Source: Planotetraspora mira
GTDB taxonomy: Bacteria > Actinomycetota > Actinomycetes > Streptosporangiales > Streptosporangiaceae
NCBI RefSeq assembly: GCF_016863275.1
Contig: NZ_BOOO01000042.1
Location: 91,247-155,246 of the forward strand
Direction: 5' to 3'
Length of the DNA: 64,000 nt
Part shown: positions 59,227-64,000 of the stretch, piece after piece
How positions within the stretch are numbered: the stretch's first letter is position 1
How the letters are laid out: every line of letters begins with the position of its first letter
Position numbers and translations under genes: made by a program
Notes under the pieces: generated by a model
Seen by the model: the letters and a program-made list of their open reading frames with translations, nothing else
Database searches by the model: none
What the model was told of the DNA's origin: nothing

Positions 59227-59867
59227 TGCGGTGGTCGCCTGGCGCCAGGTCAGGCAGCACGTGGACTGGTCGAAGCAACGGAGCGGAGGTCGCCGCCGAT
59301 CCACTCGTAGCGCGTGTGGATGGCTTCGTGTCCTGGTTCGACGGCGTGGTCCGACGCAGGGACTCCGAGCGCGCAGAACGGCTGCTGTCCGCACTTGCCC
59401 TGGTGTACGCGGACGCCGCGCAGGAACCGCCACTCACCTTCGGCCTGGTCGCTGGATGGCAGCGATTGGTTCTTGGCGTGAGCACGGCACCATTCAGGGA
59501 TGGCGACGCCTATGCAAAAGGTGGTCGGGAGCGCTATGGCTTGTCGCCACACACCCAGACGGACTTCGCCCGTTACCTATTGGAAAGCGCCGACAGGCGA
59601 GTCCCACTGCCGGCCCGAGCGGCGCGAGCGTATCTGGACGTCAGCTTTTTCCACCCCTTCGCGGACGGCAACGCCCGAGCAGCTCTGTTGACTCTGGCCT
59701 TCGTGTTGAGGCGAGAACGAGTGATGCTTGATCAGGTCGGTCCGCTCCAGACCACCAGATATGCGGACGACTCTAGGGCGTGGGTCCACTCGGCCGAGCA
59801 GCGCCGGCGCGTCCCGCCCCGGACACGGCGGCATCCCAGCTCGCGGTCGACTCTCAAAAAGACATAG
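59216..59867 (+). pseudogene. Fic-domain protein, probably frameshifted
   Basis: Fic proteins transfer AMP or similar groups to target hydroxyls. The motif HPFADGNAR (from 59652; canonical HPFxDGNGR) is complete except Gly to Ala, a change common in a Streptomyces group. RAARAYLDVSFF before it and ALLTLAFVLRRERVMLDQVG after it are conserved. The N-terminus expected for that group (VVAWRQVRQHVDW) is in a different frame (59216 on) from the rest (open from 59226), so a one-base shift occurs near 59276-59284. The C-terminus also appears altered after YADD. Confidence 0.7.
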
Positions 59868-60080
59868 CCGTGAAGATTTCACCTACGTTGATTTGGGTCG
59901 GTTGGGCTCGAAGCCCTGCGGGACTAATTCGGTCGTTCACCTGGGACTATGGCGAAGTCGACTTGAGGGCGGAGCCCGCCCCCGCCACTTGGTAGACACA
60001 GTCAACCAGGTTAAGCTTCTTTCATGCTATGAGCCATCGGCCGTCCGACCGATCGGCGGGGCCGAGGTGAGGAATGAGCC

Positions 60081-61070
60081 ATGCGCGCGATCGAATACGA
60101 CCGGTTCGGCAGCTATGACGTACTGGAGTTGCGGGAGAGGCTCCTGCCGGTGCCCACCGAGGGGCAGGTGCTCGTCAGGATGTTGGTGGCCGGGGTCAAC
60201 CCACTGGACGAGACGGTGCGTTCGGGAAAACTCGCACCCGCCCTGCATAAGCCGCTGCCGATCCGGCCGGGTGGCTTCGGTGTGGGGCGGGTCGAGGAGC
60301 CCGGCGCCTCGGGACTGGCCGCAGGTGACCGTGTCGTGCTGAGCGGAGGACGGTACGGGGTGAGCACTGACGGTTCGTGGGCCGACTACATCGCGGTCGA
60401 CGCGGCCCATCTGGTGCCGATCCCGGACGGCGTCGACGACGAGACCGCCGCCGCACTGACCACCGGCGCCGGTTACCTGACCGCTTACCTGGCGCTGAAC
60501 GAGTTGGCGGGCTTCCGCGGCGGCCGGAGCGTACTGGCGCCGGGCGTCGGCGGTGCGGTCGGTCAGGGCGGCGTGGAGGTCGCCCGTGTCCTGGGCGCGT
60601 CGCAGGCCATCACCACGGCCACCACCACCGAGAAGGCGGAGCTGGGCCGGTCCGCAGGGTATGAGGTCATCGACCTCACGCACGAGTCGCTGCGTGAAGG
60701 GGTGGCGCGGCTGACCGAAGGTAGGGGCGTGGACGTCGTGCTGGACGGCGTCGGGGGTTCGGTCACCGGGGAGGCACTCGGCTCGTTGGCCGTGGACGGC
60801 ACCCTCGTCAGCATCGGTTACGCGGCTGGAGTGCGTGCCGAGGTCAACGTGACCGACCTGATATGGAAGAACGCCCACATCCACGGATTCAGGTTCGCCT
60901 TGTTCACCCCCCAGCAGGTCAACGCCGCCAACGCGGCCCTGCTCGACCTGGTCTCGCAGGGTGAGCTCCACCCGAAGGTGGCGCAGGTCCTCCCGCTGGA
61001 GGAGGCTTCCGAGGCGCAGCGCCTCCTGGCCGAGGACGGCCCCTTCGGCCGCATCCTGCTCGCTCTGTGA
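60081..61070 (+). CDS. NADPH:quinone reductase-like MDR enzyme
   Basis: This is a 329-residue medium-chain dehydrogenase/reductase without zinc ligands. N-terminal GroES-like domain (MRAIEYDRFGSYDVLELRER, VLVRMLVAGVNPLDETVRSG) and Rossmann domain with the nucleotide loop APGVGGAVGQGGVEVARVLG (~152-171). VDVVLDGVGG and the end EEASEAQRLLAEDGPFGRIL are typical. It is a cytosolic reductase of quinones or enones. GTGAGGAATG precedes the start. It is followed by a CGNR-type regulator on the same strand. Confidence 0.9.
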   Translation: MRAIEYDRFGSYDVLELRERLLPVPTEGQVLVRMLVAGVNPLDETVRSGKLAPALHKPLPIRPGGFGVGRVEEPGASGLAAGDRVVLSGGRYGVSTDGSWADYIAVDAAHLVPIPDGVDDETAAALTTGAGYLTAYLALNELAGFRGGRSVLAPGVGGAVGQGGVEVARVLGASQAITTATTTEKAELGRSAGYEVIDLTHESLREGVARLTEGRGVDVVLDGVGGSVTGEALGSLAVDGTLVSIGYAAGVRAEVNVTDLIWKNAHIHGFRFALFTPQQVNAANAALLDLVSQGELHPKVAQVLPLEEASEAQRLLAEDGPFGRILLAL

Positions 61071-61231
61071 CCCAGCGCGCCGCAACAGGCTGACACGGGG
61101 CGTATGCCACAGCCCCAAGGGAGGTCCTGACGGGCACGTCGGCAGTGCGGACATGTCCGTTAGGATCCGCGGACCGTGTCGGTGCTACGTGACGCCAGGG
61201 GATGTCGTGTCCCCGGAGAAAGGACAACGCC

Positions 61232-61843
61232 ATGACGTGGTCGGCCACGGAGCGCTACGCCTTGGAGCCTGCTCCCGGCGGTCTAGCGTTCGTCCAGGAC
61301 CTGCTCAACACCTCGCCCGCTGGCAGGCCGCGCCATGCTGACTGGCTCGACGACCCCACCACCGCGCAGACGTGGCTGAGCGAGGCGCTCGCCCGGTGGA
61401 GCACGGCTTCCGGTCGGCCCGCTCCTGCTGTGGACCTCACCGATCGTGACTGCGAGGCGCTGCGGGATCTGAGATGGGCTCTCCGCAGGCTTCTCTCCGA
61501 TCAGAGCGACGGCGCCGAGGCCGTGTCCGCGCAGGTACTGGCCGCTCTTCCCGCTCTGTCCGTCTCGATGCAGGTCGACGAGCGTGGCGCCGTCGTCGCA
61601 GAACCTTCGGGTTCCGGCTGGCGGAGGGTCGCATCGCTCGCCCTGATCGAATGCCTCCAGGCCCAGCAGACCGACCAGCGGCGGCGACTGAAGATATGCC
61701 GCAACGAGCGCTGCCAGTGTGCGTTCTACGACCGTTCACGCAACAACAGCGGCGTCTGGCACGACGTACGGTTCTGCGGCAACGCCGCAAACCTGCGCGC
61801 CTACCGCGCCCGCAAGCGGGAACAGGCCGCCTCCGGCGAGTGA
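61232..61843 (+). CDS. CGNR zinc-finger (ABATE domain) putative regulator
   Basis: This is a 203-residue protein. The N-terminal ABATE region includes ALEPAPGGLAFVQDLLNTSP (about 8-27) and RDLRWALRRLL. The C-terminal CGNR zinc finger reads CRNERCQCAFYDRSRNNSGV and FCGNAANLRAYRARK, with a CGN-A in place of CGNR. The family is thought to be stress-responsive DNA-binding regulators. ATG 61232 has AAAGGA seven bases upstream. It probably regulates the adjacent quinone reductase. Confidence 0.88.
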   Translation: MTWSATERYALEPAPGGLAFVQDLLNTSPAGRPRHADWLDDPTTAQTWLSEALARWSTASGRPAPAVDLTDRDCEALRDLRWALRRLLSDQSDGAEAVSAQVLAALPALSVSMQVDERGAVVAEPSGSGWRRVASLALIECLQAQQTDQRRRLKICRNERCQCAFYDRSRNNSGVWHDVRFCGNAANLRAYRARKREQAASGE

Positions 61844-61869
61844 CGGGCGTGAGACCGGTCCTGAGCGAC

Positions 61870-61917
61870 CGTGGTTGCCCCCTCGTCACCCTGGTTAATG
61901 GCCCGCTAATGGCCCGG
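61870..61917. repeat. att class-1 arm remnant without core
   Basis: CGTGGTTGCCCCCTCGTCAC then TAATGGCCCGCTAATGGCCC is the same right arm as at 54.9 and 42.03 kb. The core to its left has been replaced by the CGNR gene end. The remainder of 61918-62318 shows only non-protein-like frames. Confidence 0.55.
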
Positions 61918-62318
61918 CGGTCATGCGGTGTCTCCGATGCACGAGGCCCCCGCACGCAGGGAAGGGCTAGTCCCCGTCGTGTCTGGCCGAGGGGGTCGGA
62001 GGCGGCCGGATATTCGCCCGGAGGGCATCGATGACCCAGGCGTGCTGCGCGCGGAGGCCCCAGCGGCCAGCTGGTCGCGGATGGGTCCGCACCAGCGTGG
62101 CCACCCATGCCGCGCCGTGCCCATGACAGCGCATCTGAGTGCGGTGTTCGCGCCTCGTAAGACCTTCGGAGCCGAAGCTCGGCGATCTCAAGGTAAGAAC
62201 CGAGGTCCGGCGGATGCTAACGATGCGGGGGGTCCGGGTGGGGCCGGGCCCTTCCGCCGTTTGTCTGCCAGCCATGCCGGTCGCGACCTCGGTGTGGTGC
62301 GACCTTGAGGAGCCCTCA

Positions 62319-62475
62319 TGACCGTCCTGAACCCCGGCGACCGGTTCCCGGAGCTGACCGTCTCGCCGCCTGGGGGCGCCGAACTCACCCTGCCCGACGC
62401 GCTGTCGGGCGACTACGGCGTGGTGCTGGACTACCGGGCCGCGTAGTGCCCGTACTGCAACACCCAGCTGCGGGT
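62319..62475 (+). pseudogene. AhpC/TSA (peroxiredoxin-like) gene, nonsense-mutated and truncated
   Basis: ATG 62319 after GAGGAG opens LNPGDRFPELTVSPPGG and DYGVVLDYRAA, then TAG where the family has Trp, then CPYCNTQLR with the catalytic CxxC-like motif in the same frame. Homology ends about ten codons later. So the redoxin was killed by W-to-TAG and 3' loss. Confidence 0.75.
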
Positions 62476-62609
62476 GACACATGTCAGTCACATATGTGCC
62501 TCACGTTGAACCAGTGATGTTTTGGGAGCCGTGTTCGGGTTTCGCTGGCCGCCACCGGTCTGCCGTTGCTTCAGCACTCGGTTCCTTCGATTACTCACAG
62601 AGGATGAAC

Positions 62610-63125
62610 ATGACGTTTTACATCTCCCCAGAAGCGGATGACCTTGCCACCACTCCCGGAGGCATCTACGTACCCGTCAACGGCGGGCGTACCAAGTGGT
62701 TTTCCGGCGACGTTTATTCGGTGAAGCTGACGGCCGCGCAGACGAAGGGATCGCTGGGTGTCGTGGAAGCCTCCGTTCCGCCAGGCGGCGGCCCGGTAGC
62801 ACACACCCATGCCGACCAGGACGAGACGTTCTACCTGCTTGCGGGAGAACTTGAGTTCCTGGACGGTGATAGGACGTTCACCGCAGGGGTCGGTGACCTG
62901 GTCCACTGCCCGCGCGGCGTGCGCCACCGCTTCAAGAACGTCGGACTCCACACAGCCAGGATGCTGTTCTTCTACACACCTGGAGGCTCCGAGGGATTGT
63001 TCTTGGACGGCGGCGACGACCCGGAGCCGGGCGTCCAGGTCCCGACCTGGGGCCCAGAACGCTTCCAAGGGCACATGCTCGACCTCTTCGCGAAGTACGG
63101 CCTGGAGGCGTTGCCTGAAGGCTGA
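62610..63125 (+). CDS. cupin-domain protein (quercetinase-like)
   Basis: This is a 171-residue protein. The cupin motif 1 is HTHADQDETFYLLAGELEFL (metal ligands His-His-Glu), motif 2 GDLVHCPRGVRHRFKN (His). The C-terminal PERFQGHMLDLFAKYGLEAL segment is common in quercetin-2,3-dioxygenase-like single cupins. Metal-dependent oxygenase, isomerase or sensor activity is possible. ATG 62610 has AGAGG six bases upstream; in-frame 62481 is less likely. A clean terminator lies 216 bases after the stop. Confidence 0.85.
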   Translation: MTFYISPEADDLATTPGGIYVPVNGGRTKWFSGDVYSVKLTAAQTKGSLGVVEASVPPGGGPVAHTHADQDETFYLLAGELEFLDGDRTFTAGVGDLVHCPRGVRHRFKNVGLHTARMLFFYTPGGSEGLFLDGGDDPEPGVQVPTWGPERFQGHMLDLFAKYGLEALPEG

Positions 63126-63340
63126 ACGTCCCCGCGGAGCATAGGCGGGCGTCTGGGTCCGAGCCCTTGGCACTCGTGGACCTCGTCCGCCGGATGATGG
63201 CGGATCACTGCCGCGATGACGTGGAGCAAATCATCCGCCGAGCGGACCCCTCCAGTGAGGGACTGTCCGCCACGCCATCCGGAAGATTGCCGATGCCGCC
63301 CAGGCCCAGTGGATTCCGGACTCAAGTAGTCACAGAGGAT

Positions 63341-63366
63341 AGCCCCGGCCGCTGCCGGGGCTTTTC
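63341..63366 (+). terminator. intrinsic terminator
   Basis: AGCCCCGGC-CGCT-GCCGGGGCT followed by TTTCT; the only classical stem plus T-run in the window. It ends the cupin transcript. Nothing else is supportable in 63126-63470. Confidence 0.85.
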
Positions 63367-63470
63367 TGCGTCACGGCGCTTGCGGCGATCGCGCCCGCGC
63401 GCATTACACTCCCCAGCCCCGGTGTCATGATGCCGGGCAAGTTCCGGGCGGGAAATGGGGCCAGTCCCGG

Positions 63471-63971
63471 ATGGCCTGCGCCACCCCTGGATCCGTTTCC
63501 GTCAGCCGGTCGACCACCTGCTCGAAGTCAAGCGCCGGCTCGGTCACCATCGGGCCGCGCAAGTCGGAGGCCGGCAAGCGCATCGTCTCTGTGCCCGAAC
63601 TCCTCCTTCCTGATCTCCGCACGCACCTGAACACGTACGCGGGGGAGGGGGACGAGGGCCTGGTGTTCATCGGCCCGAAGGGTGCCCAGCTCCGGCGCGC
63701 GAACTTCACCCGGACATGGAGCAAGGCGATCAGCGCAACCAACCTGAGCGGCTTCCACTTTCATGATCTGCGGCACACGGGAAACACCTTCGCCTCGCAG
63801 TCCGGTGCGACTCTGCGAGAGCTGATGAACCGCATGGGCCACTCGACCACACGGGCCGCGCTGATCTACCAGCACACCGCTATGGAGCGCGATCGGGCCA
63901 TCGCCGACGCGCTGGGGAAGCTCGCCAAGGAGGCGCTGAGCAAGGAAGATCCAGATAGATCGGGCACGTAA
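63471..63971 (+). pseudogene. tyrosine integrase C-terminal half (N-terminus lost)
   Basis: From about 63540 the frame reads VTIGPRKSEAGKRIVSVPEL, then DEGLVFIGPKGAQLRRANFTR, FHFHDLRHTG (catalytic His/Arg), MGHSTTRAALIYQHTA (His and nucleophile Tyr) and ends KEDPDRSGT. The arm-binding and core-binding domains and the first catalytic Arg are absent; the first ~25 codons are unrelated. The 3' end is identical in context to 48.84 kb, where the hairpin-tRNA scar begins ~36 bases after the stop. The window ends 29 bases after this stop. Confidence 0.85.
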
Positions 63972-64000
63972 CGGGCACGGAAGATCGAAATGGTGTCGAG

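Noticed and set aside
59870..59995. 41-codon frame ISPTLIWVGWARSPAGLIRS after the Fic gene
   Set aside because: No start or ribosome site and no recognisable family; may be debris only.
60027..61154. 375-codon minus-strand frame opposite the quinone reductase
   Set aside because: No family motifs; antisense of a canonical MDR enzyme.

Overview
The window is chromosomal DNA of a high-GC, Gram-positive actinomycete. The evidence is strong G/C third-position bias with long antisense shadow frames, common GTG starts, many LysR/TetR/AraC regulators, a LAL-type LuxR regulator, a CU044_5270-type partner of an ECF sigma factor, a CGNR zinc-finger protein and a DUF6247-like protein. A Streptosporangiales-like host is a guess. 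No rRNA gene, intact tRNA gene, CRISPR array or biosynthetic cluster was found.

Left part (1-12.3 kb): ordinary-looking chromosome. It carries a secreted metallophosphoesterase with a WxL-like tail plus a DUF916 anchor protein, a membrane protein, a lipoprotein serpin, a LysR regulator divergent from a DUF4331 gene, an alpha/beta hydrolase, a TetR/membrane-protein pair, AraC and VOC genes, a GNAT, an APH-like phosphotransferase and a VapBC-type toxin-antitoxin.

From 12.3 kb to the right edge the DNA is a layered integration island. A block made of the 3' part of a tRNA-Gly(CCC) gene (minus strand), usually with a terminator-like hairpin on its left, recurs near 12.3, 13.97, 29.6, 41.9, 48.9, 50.7 and 54.8 kb; a hairpin-only remnant lies at 18.5 kb. 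Copies from anticodon loop to acceptor end look like att cores of integrated elements. C-terminal scraps of tyrosine integrases lie to the left of several copies, and the window stops just after another integrase C-terminus. The array therefore looks like serial accretion into one tRNA gene that should lie just beyond the right edge.

Cargo between the scars: an accessory lspA, P450, DHFR-like reductase, ECF sigma/membrane partner pair, LysE exporter, antibiotic nucleotidyltransferase-like gene, MFS exporter, AraC plus PhyH-type dioxygenase, FAD monooxygenase with divergent TetR, DUF2975/XRE pair (12-29 kb). Then come an aldo/keto reductase operon, HAD phosphatase, TetR/SDR pair sharing an operator, DHA2 exporter, a hemE of alphaproteobacterial appearance, LysR, and a MerR-PP2C fusion coupled to an MFS exporter (29-41.8 kb). 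Next is a low-density zone of small immunity-like genes including SMI1/KNR4 proteins, a 27-residue TatA-like ORF, short repeats, an rnpB 3'-end scar and a 1000-residue LAL regulator (41.9-54.7 kb). The last block (54.8-64 kb) keeps decayed AICE-like backbone genes (DUF6247-like, zinc ribbon, Xis-like and Rep-like fragments) interrupted by an esterase, transposase scrap, Fic protein, quinone reductase, CGNR regulator, a broken redoxin and a cupin.

Regulatory sites are unusually readable. Several regulators sit beside perfect palindromes or paired repeats: 7.9, 25.85, 29.42, 29.86, 32.4 and 33.06 kb.
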